Below the pieces are notes generated by a model, which saw nothing but the letters and a program-made list of their open reading frames with translations, did no database searches and had not been told where the DNA came from. Source: Chitinophagaceae bacterium (GTDB lineage: Bacteria; Bacteroidota; Bacteroidia; Chitinophagales; Chitinophagaceae). From it: 39,180 nt of DNA. Positions 25,150-33,750 of this stretch are shown in pieces (positions within the stretch are counted from its first letter, which is position 1; each line of letters begins with the position of its first letter). The stretch lies in the NCBI GenBank assembly GCA_947372235.1, contig CANBSW010000023.1, positions 1-39,180 of the forward strand. Reading direction: 5' to 3'. The translations under genes and the position numbers were made by a program.

Positions 25150-26319
25150 ATGCGTTTGTTTTACAGGATTGGCATTAGTGTTCTTTGTTTTTGTCTGGTG
25201 CTATCTGGCAGAACACAAACCATTTCTACCAAACCCGTTAAGATAGCTGTGTTTGCACCGGTTTATATAGACTCTGCATTTAATAATGATACTTATAAGC
25301 TCGGAAAAAATAATCTTCCCAAATACCTCCTGCCAGGGTTGGATTTTTATAATGGTGTAATGTTGGCCATTGATTCGTTGAATGCAGAAAAAGCACCGGT
25401 AGAAGTTTTGTTTTATGACAGCAAAAGTTCAGAATCACAAATTCAGCAATTAGTTGCAACCCCTGAGTTTGCAGACATTTCATTGATCATAGCTTCGTTT
25501 AATACCAGAGCAGAGATTAAACCTTTGGCTGATTATGCACTGGAGAAAAATATTCCGATAATCTCTGCTACTTATCCCAATGATGGCGGCTTAACAGGTA
25601 ATCCTTTTTTTGTTTTGATCAATCCTACTTTATTAACACATATGGAAGGGATTTTCAAATACCTGCATCGGTTCTATCCAACCAATACCATCACTCTTTT
25701 TCGCAAAAAAGGAAATGTGGAGGATATGATCCTCACTCAATTGAATAAACAGAATACACTTACCCCAGGCACAAAACTGAAACTTAACTCAGTTGATCTT
25801 ACAGACAGTTTTACAGTGAAAGATATCACCTCGCATTTAGACAGCACCCGTTTGAATGTAGTGATCTGCGGCACATTAAATGAAAGTTTTGGCAGTAATC
25901 TTTCTAAAATTTTGGGCAGCTCAAAAAATTTTCAAACCTTAACCATTGGTATGCCAACATGGGATGGTTTAAAAGATATTGGCAAAGACATTGATATAGT
26001 TTACTCTACACCATACAATCTAACACGAACAGATAAATTAAGCGCCCAACTTTCTGAAAAATACAAAGTAAAATATGCCGGAAGGCCCAGTGATATGGTG
26101 TTCAAAGGATTCGAGTCGATGTATCATTTTACCAAACTGGCGCTGAAATATGGTAATGGACTGATCAATCATTTATCAGAAAAAGAATTCAAGCTATTTA
26201 ATGAGTTTGATATACAGCCTGTGAAATTGAAAAAAGAAAACCCGATGCCGGATTATCTGGAGAATAAAAAATTGTATTTTATCCGGAAAGTCGATGGGAG
26301 GTTGAAATCTGTGAATTGA
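25150..26319 (+). CDS. Exported periplasmic-binding-protein-fold (type I) protein
   Basis: A 389-residue protein with a signal peptide (about 1-23, LSGRTQT). The mature part has the layout of type I ligand-binding proteins (amino-acid receptor family): KIAVFAPVYIDSA, a region of VEVLFYDSKS, SLIIASFNTRAEIKPLADYALEKNIPIISAT, then HRFYPTNTITLFRKKG, NVVICGTLNES, and DMVFKGFESMYHFTKLALKYG. These correspond to two alternating alpha/beta lobes. In Bacteroidota such proteins are often fused to LysM domains; none is seen here. No transporter gene is nearby. It probably shares a transcript with guaA (29-nt gap), though a functional link is not evident. Confidence 0.75.
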   Translation: MRLFYRIGISVLCFCLVLSGRTQTISTKPVKIAVFAPVYIDSAFNNDTYKLGKNNLPKYLLPGLDFYNGVMLAIDSLNAEKAPVEVLFYDSKSSESQIQQLVATPEFADISLIIASFNTRAEIKPLADYALEKNIPIISATYPNDGGLTGNPFFVLINPTLLTHMEGIFKYLHRFYPTNTITLFRKKGNVEDMILTQLNKQNTLTPGTKLKLNSVDLTDSFTVKDITSHLDSTRLNVVICGTLNESFGSNLSKILGSSKNFQTLTIGMPTWDGLKDIGKDIDIVYSTPYNLTRTDKLSAQLSEKYKVKYAGRPSDMVFKGFESMYHFTKLALKYGNGLINHLSEKEFKLFNEFDIQPVKLKKENPMPDYLENKKLYFIRKVDGRLKSVN

Positions 26320-26684
26320 TTTTTTGTTTGCCACAGATTAGCACAGATTGATTTATCATCTCTTAAGTTGCCCGCAAAATTTTTGAATTATACAGTCGAA
26401 ACAAACTATTTTAACGGCTTGCTCCTGCAGTTTCATGTTATTCCATTTAGACATTTAAATGCTGCTAAATCATTAATGTAACTGATGTTAAGTAATCTTT
26501 TTTGAAACAGATAGTAACATAGGTTAACAATAAGGAAACATAGGATGCAAACTATATGCCCTGCTTCCTGACCCATGTTACTATGTGCTTCAAAAAATCT
26601 TTGATAAGATTGATTTATCAATCAACTATTTTTAAAGTCGAATTGGTATTAACTTGTACCTAGAAAATATTTTTTCTTTCGAAC
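26320..26684. other. Intergenic region before the helicase, with inverted repeats
   Basis: 365 bp without a convincing gene. It holds a single-arm copy of the GCCACAGATT repeat (26331-26353), a 14-bp inverted repeat with one mismatch (26511-26524 with 26571-26584, ATAGTAACAT-GGT type, 46-nt loop) and a 7-bp hairpin TTGATAA/TTATCAA (26601-26621). A 62-codon minus-strand frame crosses the second element but looks incidental. Confidence 0.6.
26511..26584. repeat. 14-bp inverted repeat upstream of the helicase gene
   Basis: ATAGTAACATAGGT (26511-26524) pairs with ACCCATGTTACTAT (26571-26584) with one mismatch. It lies about 100 nt before the helicase ATG and could be an operator, an RNA hairpin, or the ends of a tiny element. 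Confidence 0.6.
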
Positions 26685-29177
26685 ATGAGACTTCAAACAA
26701 CAAAAGGTTACAGGGTGATTGAACAATGGCTTACTGCAAAAGCATTTGAGCCGTTTGCATTTCAGACCGAAGCCTGGCAGCATATCATTAATGGAGAAAG
26801 TGGGCTTGTAAATGCCCCAACAGGATGTGGTAAAACCTTCTCTGTTTTCCTCGGTGCAGTTATTCAATTTATTAACGAGTATCCTAAAGATTATACGCAA
26901 CAAAAAAATAATGGTTTACAATTATTATGGATCACTCCTTTAAGGGCATTGGCCAAAGACATTGGCAGGGCCATGGAAGAAGTGATCACAGAATTAGGTA
27001 TGCAATGGAGCGTTGGTATTCGCAATGGTGATACCAATACTGCTGAACGGCAGAAACAAAAAAGAAATATGCCGGAAGTGTTGATCATAACTCCCGAAAG
27101 TCTTCATTTGGTGTTGGCGCAGAAAAACTATCCTGAACTATTTTCTCACTTGAAAATTATTGCTATTGATGAATGGCATGAATTGATGGGGAGTAAACGT
27201 GGCGTGCAGGTGGAGTTGGCTTTAAGCAGGATCGTGAACTGTTGTAGCATTCAAAATTCAAAAGTAAAAAGTAAAAAAAACAAGGTAGTTGTTTGGGGGA
27301 TCAGTGCTACCATCGGGAATTTGGAGGAGGCCAAAGATGTTTTGCTTGCATCATTACAAACAGAAGGTATAATTATTAAAGCAAAACTGGATAAGAACAT
27401 AGTTGTAGAATCCATACTGCCCGATGAAATTGAAAAATATCCGTGGGCAGGACATTTGGGAATTAAGCTGGCAGACAAATTAATTCCCATAATTGAGAAC
27501 AGTAAAACCACGCTCATCTTCATTAATACAAGAGGTATGAGTGAAACATGGTACCAGACCTTATTAACTGTTGCCCCGCAATTGGCCGGTGCCATTGCAT
27601 TACACCATGGAAGTATTGAGCAGGAACTTCGGTTATGGGTAGAAGATGCTTTGCATACGGAGAAACTGAAAGCGGTGGTTTGTACATCCAGTCTGGACCT
27701 AGGCGTTGATTTTCGTCCGGTAGATACCGTGATACAGGTGGGTTCTCCCAAAGGCATTGCACGTTTTTTACAAAGAGCGGGAAGAAGCGGTCACAGGCCG
27801 GGCGAAACCAGTAAAATTTATTTTCTCCCAACACATTCTCTTGAATTATTAGAAGTAGCCGCCTTAAAAACAGCCATCAAAGAAATGGCCATTGAAAGTA
27901 AAGAACCCATGCTTTTATGTTTTGATGTACTGCTCCAGTTTCTGTGCACACTGGCCATCAGTGATGGGTTTGAAGCAAATGAATTATTCAGGGAAATTAA
28001 AAGTACCTATTGTTTTGCAGACATCACAGAAACTGAATGGCAGGAAGTATTGCAACACCTTACTATTGGTGGTAAAGCCTTGCAGCAATATGATGAATAT
28101 AAAAAAGTAGAGATCGAGAACGGTGTTTACAGGATCACTAACCGCCGGATAGCCATGCGACACAGAATGCATATTGGTACCATTGTTAGCGATGCCATGC
28201 TAAAAGTAAAACTGATGAGTGGCGGTTTTATTGGCGTGATAGAAGAATGGTTTATTAGCAGACTGGAGCCGGGAGAAGTATTTACATTGGCCGGCAGAAA
28301 CCTGGAGCTGGTGGCAATCAAAGACATGACGGTAATGGTTAGAAAATCATCAGCCAAAAAATCTATTGTGCCATCCTGGATGGGTGGGAGAATGAGTTTA
28401 ACCGCCAATCTCGGAAGAATTTTGCGTGAAACTTTTAATAAAGCGCTGGTTGATGAGGATGAGATAGAATTGAAAAGTTTACATGGTCTTTTTGAATTGC
28501 AGCAAACACTCTCGCATATTCCGCGAGATAATGAATTACTGATTGAACAGGTAGAAGATAAAAATGGATTTCATTTAGTGGTGTATCCCTTCGAAGGAAG
28601 ACAGGTGCATGAAGCCATGAGCGCAATACTGGCCTATCGCATCGGTCAAATTATGCCGATCACTTTTTCGATTTCTATGAATGATTATGGATTTGAACTA
28701 TTGAGCGACCAAACTGTACCTGTTGATGATAGCAATGTGCGTGAATTATTCACTGATAAAGACCTGTTACTCGACATTCAAAAGAGTGTGAACAATACAG
28801 AAATGGCGAAACGAAAATTCAGGGATATTGCTGTGATAGGCGGACTGATTTTTCAGGGAATGCCGGGTGAAAAGAAGAAAGCAAGACACTTACAATCATC
28901 TGCATCATTACTGTTCAAAGTGTTTGATGAATATGATCCGAATAATCTTTTATTAAAACAAGCATACAATGAAGTATTGGTGCAGCAAATGGATGAAGTA
29001 AGGTTAAGACATGCATTGAACAGGATCAGTAACAGTAAGATCATTCTTACTTTCCCTGAACAGATCACACCACTCTCCTTTCCGATTATTGTTGATGGAT
29101 TGAACCGTAATAATTATTCCTCAGAAAAATTGGAAGACCGTATAAAAAAGATGCAGGCACAACTTGAGAAATTGTAA
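26685..29177 (+). CDS. Ligase-associated DNA DEXH-box helicase (Lhr-like)
   Basis: An 830-residue superfamily 2 helicase. Motif I APTGCGKT (44-51), TPLRALAKD, TPESLH, motif II DEWH (162-165), motif III SATIGN (207-212), FINTRGMSETWY, HHGSIEQELR, SSLDLGVDFRPVD and motif VI QRAGRSGHRPGE follow the Lhr order. Winged-helix and DEAD-associated C-terminal domains occupy about residues 430-830. In Bacteroidota this helicase usually sits with an ATP-dependent DNA ligase, an exonuclease and PdeM in a DNA-repair cluster; here only PdeM follows and no ligase or exonuclease gene is in the window. Residues 188-200 (IQNSKVKSKKNK) before motif III come from a heptamer repeat. Confidence 0.93.
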   Translation: MRLQTTKGYRVIEQWLTAKAFEPFAFQTEAWQHIINGESGLVNAPTGCGKTFSVFLGAVIQFINEYPKDYTQQKNNGLQLLWITPLRALAKDIGRAMEEVITELGMQWSVGIRNGDTNTAERQKQKRNMPEVLIITPESLHLVLAQKNYPELFSHLKIIAIDEWHELMGSKRGVQVELALSRIVNCCSIQNSKVKSKKNKVVVWGISATIGNLEEAKDVLLASLQTEGIIIKAKLDKNIVVESILPDEIEKYPWAGHLGIKLADKLIPIIENSKTTLIFINTRGMSETWYQTLLTVAPQLAGAIALHHGSIEQELRLWVEDALHTEKLKAVVCTSSLDLGVDFRPVDTVIQVGSPKGIARFLQRAGRSGHRPGETSKIYFLPTHSLELLEVAALKTAIKEMAIESKEPMLLCFDVLLQFLCTLAISDGFEANELFREIKSTYCFADITETEWQEVLQHLTIGGKALQQYDEYKKVEIENGVYRITNRRIAMRHRMHIGTIVSDAMLKVKLMSGGFIGVIEEWFISRLEPGEVFTLAGRNLELVAIKDMTVMVRKSSAKKSIVPSWMGGRMSLTANLGRILRETFNKALVDEDEIELKSLHGLFELQQTLSHIPRDNELLIEQVEDKNGFHLVVYPFEGRQVHEAMSAILAYRIGQIMPITFSISMNDYGFELLSDQTVPVDDSNVRELFTDKDLLLDIQKSVNNTEMAKRKFRDIAVIGGLIFQGMPGEKKKARHLQSSASLLFKVFDEYDPNNLLLKQAYNEVLVQQMDEVRLRHALNRISNSKIILTFPEQITPLSFPIIVDGLNRNNYSSEKLEDRIKKMQAQLEKL
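27251..27286 (+). repeat. Heptamer repeat inside the helicase gene
   Basis: TTCAAAA twice, then GTAAAAA and GTAAAA, in tandem and in frame, giving IQNSKVKSKK between motif II and motif III. The TTCAAAA unit and the IQNSK peptide also occur in the RsmB-like gene. Confidence 0.75.
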
Positions 29178-29387
29178 ACCCTAACCCTCCTAAGCCTTCT
29201 GCTCGGTATTTTGAACATTTTCCACAATAAAAAATAAGCCGTTCCTCCGTGCGAAAATTAATTCTCTCAGAGAGGCACTAAGGCACAGTTTTAAATAACT
29301 AAGTTTGGAGATTGCATAAACTTAGTTGAATGAATCTATATTCCGGAATGATTTCAATTGTTCATCGCATTATCTTTATATATTTTT
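29178..29387. other. Helicase/pdeM intergenic region
   Basis: 210 bp containing a single-arm relative of the GAGGCAC...AAGGCAC repeat (about 29263-29290) and a perfect 8-bp hairpin CTAAGTTT/AAACTTAG (about 29300-29326). No gene is seen. The hairpins may end the helicase transcript or stabilise the junction. Confidence 0.5.
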
Positions 29388-30047
29388 ATGACCACGCCAA
29401 TTCAGCACATCATTCATAATAATCATTTCTGGCTATCGCCACAGCGATGTATTTATTGGGAAGAGGAGCATTCATTGATTTTATCAGACTTACACTTTGG
29501 AAAAACAGGACATTTTCGAAAACATGGCATAGCTGTTCCACAGGAAGTATTTAAGGAAGACCTGCAAAGATTGATTGAACAGATCGCCTATTTTAAACCT
29601 CAAAAAATCATAGCCGTTGGCGATCTGTTTCACAGCAAAGAAAATAAGGAAATGGATCTGTTTGTAAAATGGCGAAATGATTTCCCGGGAATTGATTTTA
29701 TGCTGGTAAAAGGGAATCACGATATATTAACGATAGAATGGTATGCTGCTGCAGGCATTCAGGTAAAGGAAGGTATTTTTACGATCAATGATTTTCATTT
29801 TGTTCATGATCCTGCGGAGACTGATGGCGAGATTATTAAAAATGGTTTTTGTTTTTCCGGGCATATACATCCCGGTGTTCATATCAGTGGTTTGGGTAAA
29901 CAGGGATTATCATTTCCGTGTTTCCATTTTACAAAAACACAGGCAATACTTCCGGCATTTAGCAAATTCAGCGGTTATGTGATTTTGCCAAGAAAGAAAA
30001 CAGATAATGTATTTGCAATAGTTGAAGAAAAAATCATAAAGCTGTAA
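29388..30047 (+). CDS. pdeM: Ligase-associated DNA-damage-response endonuclease PdeM
   Basis: A 219-residue calcineurin-like metallophosphoesterase of the PdeM family, predicted to cut or process DNA in a repair system with the Lhr-like helicase. Metal-binding motifs: DLHFGK (Asp34, His36), GDLFHS (Asp79), GNHD (109-112), His in FVHDP, and GHIHPGV (158-164). Start chosen at the ATG at 29388 (MTTPIQHIIHNNHFWLSP); a longer frame begins with hydrophobic residues translated from the leader. The histone-deacetylase-fold gene follows 6 nt later, so they form one unit. Confidence 0.9.
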   Translation: MTTPIQHIIHNNHFWLSPQRCIYWEEEHSLILSDLHFGKTGHFRKHGIAVPQEVFKEDLQRLIEQIAYFKPQKIIAVGDLFHSKENKEMDLFVKWRNDFPGIDFMLVKGNHDILTIEWYAAAGIQVKEGIFTINDFHFVHDPAETDGEIIKNGFCFSGHIHPGVHISGLGKQGLSFPCFHFTKTQAILPAFSKFSGYVILPRKKTDNVFAIVEEKIIKL

Positions 30048-30053
30048 TTCAAG

Positions 30054-30956
30054 ATGGTTAAAATTGCTTTCGATACCATTTATGCGCACCCACTTCCCGA
30101 AGGCCATCGCTTTCCTATGTTGAAGTATGAATTGATTCCGGAGCAATTATTGTATGAAGGCAGTATCACAAAAGACAATCTTTTTCAACCGGAAATCTGT
30201 GAAGAAGAAATTATATTATGGACACATGATAAAGGGTATTTTGATAAACTCATCCATCAAAACTTATCCGCATCTGAACAAAGAAAAATCGGTTTTCCTC
30301 AATCACCTACATTAACCAAAAGAGAACTGATCATAACGAAAGGTACCATTGATTGTTGCAGGTATGCCATGGAATATGGCGTTGCCTTAAATGTTGCAGG
30401 CGGCACACACCATGCTTTTAAAGAAAGAGGAGAAGGATTTTGCTTATTGAATGATATGGCGGTTGCTGCAAACTATTTACTTAAAAATAAGTTAGCTAAA
30501 AAAATACTCATCATTGATCTTTATGTTCATCAGGGAAATGGAACGGCAAAACTATTTGAGAACGAATCACGTGTGTTTACTTTCAGTATGCATGGTGAGC
30601 ACAATTATCCTTTTCATAAAGAAAAATCAGACCTTGACATCCCTTTCAAAGACGGAACAGACACCGAAACCTATTTGCAATTACTTACGGACACTTTACC
30701 TGATCTGGTAAAAAAAGTAAACCCAGATTTTGCATTCTATTTATCCGGTGTTGACATACTAGAAACAGATAAATTCGGGAAACTAAAAGTTACTTTAGAA
30801 GGCTGTAAACAAAGAGATGCCTTTGTTTTTCAAACACTTAAACAAAACAATATCCCCGTTGCGGTTGCCATGGGAGGCGGATATTCTCCGGATGTAAAAA
30901 TTATTACTGAAGCACATTGTAATACTTTCAGGTTGGCGAAGGAAATGTTTGAGTAG
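30054..30956 (+). CDS. Histone deacetylase family protein, one Zn ligand altered
   Basis: A 300-residue arginase/deacetylase-fold protein like bacterial acetoin-utilisation or acetylpolyamine deacetylases. Conserved: PLPEGHRFPM, GGTHHAF (the His-His charge relay, 119-120), SGVD (Asp234, Zn ligand), GGGYS (Tyr277, transition-state Tyr). The usual DLDVH motif reads DLYVH (155-159): the first Asp is kept, but the Asp that binds zinc is Tyr157 (codon TAT at 30522-30524, one base from GAT). The His zinc ligand (His159) is present. Activity may therefore be lost or changed. It starts 6 nt after pdeM, and its stop lies inside a palindrome shared with the convergent DUF5916 gene. Confidence 0.88.
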   Translation: MVKIAFDTIYAHPLPEGHRFPMLKYELIPEQLLYEGSITKDNLFQPEICEEEIILWTHDKGYFDKLIHQNLSASEQRKIGFPQSPTLTKRELIITKGTIDCCRYAMEYGVALNVAGGTHHAFKERGEGFCLLNDMAVAANYLLKNKLAKKILIIDLYVHQGNGTAKLFENESRVFTFSMHGEHNYPFHKEKSDLDIPFKDGTDTETYLQLLTDTLPDLVKKVNPDFAFYLSGVDILETDKFGKLKVTLEGCKQRDAFVFQTLKQNNIPVAVAMGGGYSPDVKIITEAHCNTFRLAKEMFE

Positions 30957-31023
30957 TTAAGAGTTAATAGTGAATAATTAAGTAACTCTTCTTATACGGA
31001 GCACCTATTAACTTTTAACTACT
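30952..31023. terminator. Shared palindromic terminator between convergent genes
   Basis: Arms AGTAGTTAAGAGTTAATAG (30952-30970) and CTATTAACTTTTAACTACT (31005-31023) pair over 19 bp with one mismatch. The TAG stop of the deacetylase-fold gene (30954-30956) lies in the left arm. The TAG of the DUF5916 gene (CTA at 31022-31024) lies at the end of the right arm. There is no GC-rich stem and no U-tract, so a terminator role is inferred from position and symmetry. Confidence 0.75.
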
Positions 31024-33484
31024 AACTTCTACCTCCCCCTTTCTTCCCCTGCAGCGTCAAATAATCAATATAATAGATCAACCTAACGGTTACTTCATTG
31101 CCATGTGGCTGTTGAAATACCTGGTTAAAATTAGAGGTGTAATTTTTATAATTGGTTCCATTGATTGGAAAATCATTTCCTAACCAATTCTTATATCCAA
31201 CAATTAATTTACTGCCATATTTAAAATCCCAGGTATAGAACATATCAAGGTTGAACGCATTAAAATTCTGATCCTGGTTATTGATGAAAGCATGTGGCAG
31301 CCAATTGCCCTCGGCATCGGTATAATAAAAATTAGTGTAATGAACTTTACTCCAGTAATGCCTTGTACGAAAAGAAAGATTCATTTTGGAAGTGAAATTG
31401 TAAACACCATTGATCACTGTACTGAAATTAACTACTTGTCTTCTGCCGGCTACAGGCTCACCATTGGCTTCTGTTAATGCATAACCGTATTGCCCCTGGT
31501 CATTTTCCCGAGTCATATCAATATCCAATGAAAAATGTTCATTGAACCTATAACGGGGTGCCAGTTCAATCATATTATACGGATCACTGTAAGGTTTTGG
31601 TGCTTCTGCATAACCAAAATTATACCGGAAGAAGAAACGTTTACGACTATCACTGCTGCCGCTTAACCCTACATACCAATAGGGTGTTTTCTTCAGCACT
31701 TTACCCGGCGTTCTCATTTCAAAATAATCATTCATCCAAACAGGCTGCCCGCTTGCTTTCAAAGTGAGGTCCCAGAAATTTTTAAAATACCAGAAACCAC
31801 TTCCTGATAAGGCAACACTTGAAAACTTATTTGGTGTATATAAATAAACCGGCGATACAGAAAAACTATATCGGTAACTCAGAAAATTCTTTGTGGGTGT
31901 AAATTCATTGTAACTAACCGTGCCTGATGTTGTTATCTGGTTTGGTGCTTTCAGAAAACCCAGATCATTAGGGTCATATTTTTCAGATACAATATTATTC
32001 AAAAACTGGTATTGAATATGCCCACTCACTTTTGAATAGGATAACACACTATTAAAACCATTGTATTTATCTACACCGGAAATTTGGCTAAACCTGCCTC
32101 CAAAAGAAAAATTATGTCGGTTACCGGCGTCAAAAAGATTTACATCCAAGCCACTAACATTCGCATTTCTTCTACCGCCACTGCGCCAGACATTGGTATT
32201 AGTAAAGGTAAGTGATGACCGATTGGCCAATGCCTGATCCAATACCAAAATATTATAATTGGTGAGGGGCTCTGTTTCAATACTAGTTTTGGCACCTGTT
32301 GTTTTATTTTCAACAATTCCATGAATTGGTGATCCAATTGCATTGAAAACGCCAATACCCAGCTTCTTCTTGGTTCTACCGGAAAACTTTGATGCATTTA
32401 ATAACTGTGTAATACCAGGATTAGAAACGATCTGTAAATTAGGATCGGCATTTACCATACTGGTTACACTACTATAACCTGAAGGAGTGGCTCCTACCCT
32501 TCTTGAATAAAACAGTCCGGCTTTATTAAACAATTCGATACCCTCGGTAAAAAATGGACGGTTCTCCTGAAACTGCACTTCATAGGGTGTAAGATTCAAC
32601 ACCACATTATCGGAAACCACCTGCCCAAAATCTGGTATCACCGTTGCGTCCAAAGTGAAACTTTCATTGATACCATATTTCACATCCATACCACCATTGC
32701 GTAGAAAATCTGTTTTTCTTCTTCCATCTGCATAAGGCACTGTTCTGAATCCGGATGTGATATAAGGAAGAAAAGATAAACGTAGTGGCGGAACAATATT
32801 TTCTACTCCTTTCAGATTACCAAACTGGTTTACAAAACCGCCTTTACTTGGGTCAATAGCATTCCAGTAAAGATTTTCGTTGGATCTTCTTATGTAGCGT
32901 TGAAAATTTATACCCCAATCCTGAATACTCTTCTTCGAAAAACGGATAGCTGAATAGGGAATTTTTATTTCAATCGTCCATCCATCTTTTTGCATTTTCA
33001 CACTGCTTTCCCAAACAGCATCCCAGGTATAATCGCTTGGTGGGCCAAACTGCGAATTTAAAGTGGCCACCAATCGTCCATCAGATTGTACATTTCTTGA
33101 GGTAACCAAGAATTGAAAACCATTCTGGTCATCATTATAGGTATCAAAAAAAACACTAAAATAATCTACATCCTTTCTTTGCTCTCCATCACGTGAGGTG
33201 AGTTGTTTACGAACCAATCCCGGCTCATCATACAAATACGCGCCGATATAAACCGCCTGATCATCATACATAATATGAACGGTAGTTTTTTGAGAAGGTT
33301 CTTTGCCAAAATGAGGTGCATTGGCAATAAAACTGTCTGCCACGGGAGCTTGTTTCCAAACAGGCTCATCCAGGTTACCATCTATTTTAATGGGGCTATG
33401 TATCCGTAGAGCTGATACATTCTTTTCCTGAGCCAGACAAAAAGTTATGACAAACAAGCAGCAAACAGTAAATAATCCTTTCAT
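31022..33484 (-). CDS. DUF5916 protein with CBM9-like domain
   Basis: An 820-residue exported protein. Signal peptide MKGLFTVCCLFVITFCLA (1-18). Residues about 25-210 form a family-9 carbohydrate-binding-like beta-sandwich (IKIDGNLDEPVWKQAP, VHIMYDDQAVYIGAYLYD, DVDYFSVFFDTYNDDQNGFQF, EIKIPYSAIRF). The rest is the DUF5916 region, rich in alternating aromatic strands that look like an outer-membrane barrel (VPPLRLSFLPYITSGF, FQENRPFFTEGIELF, YSRRVG, and a C-terminal strand). Substrate and role are unknown. Start placed at 33484; the longer frame has no signal peptide. An exact TAnnTTTG motif lies 17 nt upstream. Confidence 0.88.
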   Translation of the reverse strand: MKGLFTVCCLFVITFCLAQEKNVSALRIHSPIKIDGNLDEPVWKQAPVADSFIANAPHFGKEPSQKTTVHIMYDDQAVYIGAYLYDEPGLVRKQLTSRDGEQRKDVDYFSVFFDTYNDDQNGFQFLVTSRNVQSDGRLVATLNSQFGPPSDYTWDAVWESSVKMQKDGWTIEIKIPYSAIRFSKKSIQDWGINFQRYIRRSNENLYWNAIDPSKGGFVNQFGNLKGVENIVPPLRLSFLPYITSGFRTVPYADGRRKTDFLRNGGMDVKYGINESFTLDATVIPDFGQVVSDNVVLNLTPYEVQFQENRPFFTEGIELFNKAGLFYSRRVGATPSGYSSVTSMVNADPNLQIVSNPGITQLLNASKFSGRTKKKLGIGVFNAIGSPIHGIVENKTTGAKTSIETEPLTNYNILVLDQALANRSSLTFTNTNVWRSGGRRNANVSGLDVNLFDAGNRHNFSFGGRFSQISGVDKYNGFNSVLSYSKVSGHIQYQFLNNIVSEKYDPNDLGFLKAPNQITTSGTVSYNEFTPTKNFLSYRYSFSVSPVYLYTPNKFSSVALSGSGFWYFKNFWDLTLKASGQPVWMNDYFEMRTPGKVLKKTPYWYVGLSGSSDSRKRFFFRYNFGYAEAPKPYSDPYNMIELAPRYRFNEHFSLDIDMTRENDQGQYGYALTEANGEPVAGRRQVVNFSTVINGVYNFTSKMNLSFRTRHYWSKVHYTNFYYTDAEGNWLPHAFINNQDQNFNAFNLDMFYTWDFKYGSKLIVGYKNWLGNDFPINGTNYKNYTSNFNQVFQQPHGNEVTVRLIYYIDYLTLQGKKGGGRS

Positions 33485-33500
33485 GAAATATATAAAGTCG

Positions 33501-33508
33501 CAAAAATA
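33501..33508 (-). promoter_or_regulatory. Promoter -7 element of the DUF5916 gene
   Basis: On the minus strand this reads TATTTTTG, an exact TAnnTTTG match, 17 nt before the ATG at 33484. No strong -33 element is visible. Confidence 0.55.
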
Positions 33509-33600
33509 ACTGAATGAGATTTCTTGAGGGTAAAAAATATACGAATGGCGGAAAATCAAAGCATTTAGTGTTAAACTGCTTTGTTTTTTAAATTATCAGG

Positions 33601-33719
33601 AACGTCAGACTGTCTAAAAACTAATGAATTGATATTTCTTATTCGGATACCTATCGTTGACAAAATTCATTTACGCAATTCTCAGGCGGTTCATTTGAGT
33701 TTTTAGACAGACTGACGTT
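33601..33719. mobile_element. 119-bp MITE-like element
   Basis: Terminal inverted repeats of 22 bp with one mismatch (33601-33622 and 33698-33719; starts AACGTCAG, ends CTAAAAACT) enclose 75 nt. The inner part has a second inverted pair, AATGAATT (33623-33630) and AATTCATT (33664-33671). If the ends are taken as CAG...CTG, the palindromic ACGT on both sides could be a 4-bp target duplication. There is no transposase gene and no second copy in the window, so the call is by form only. Confidence 0.55.
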
Positions 33720-33750
33720 TTATGCTATTCCCTCTGTATAACTCAGTGTA

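Noticed and set aside
26433..26621. 62-codon minus-strand reading frame in the helicase upstream gap
   Set aside because: It crosses inverted repeats, has no promoter or recognisable sequence, and its hydrophobic stretch is explained by AT-rich DNA.
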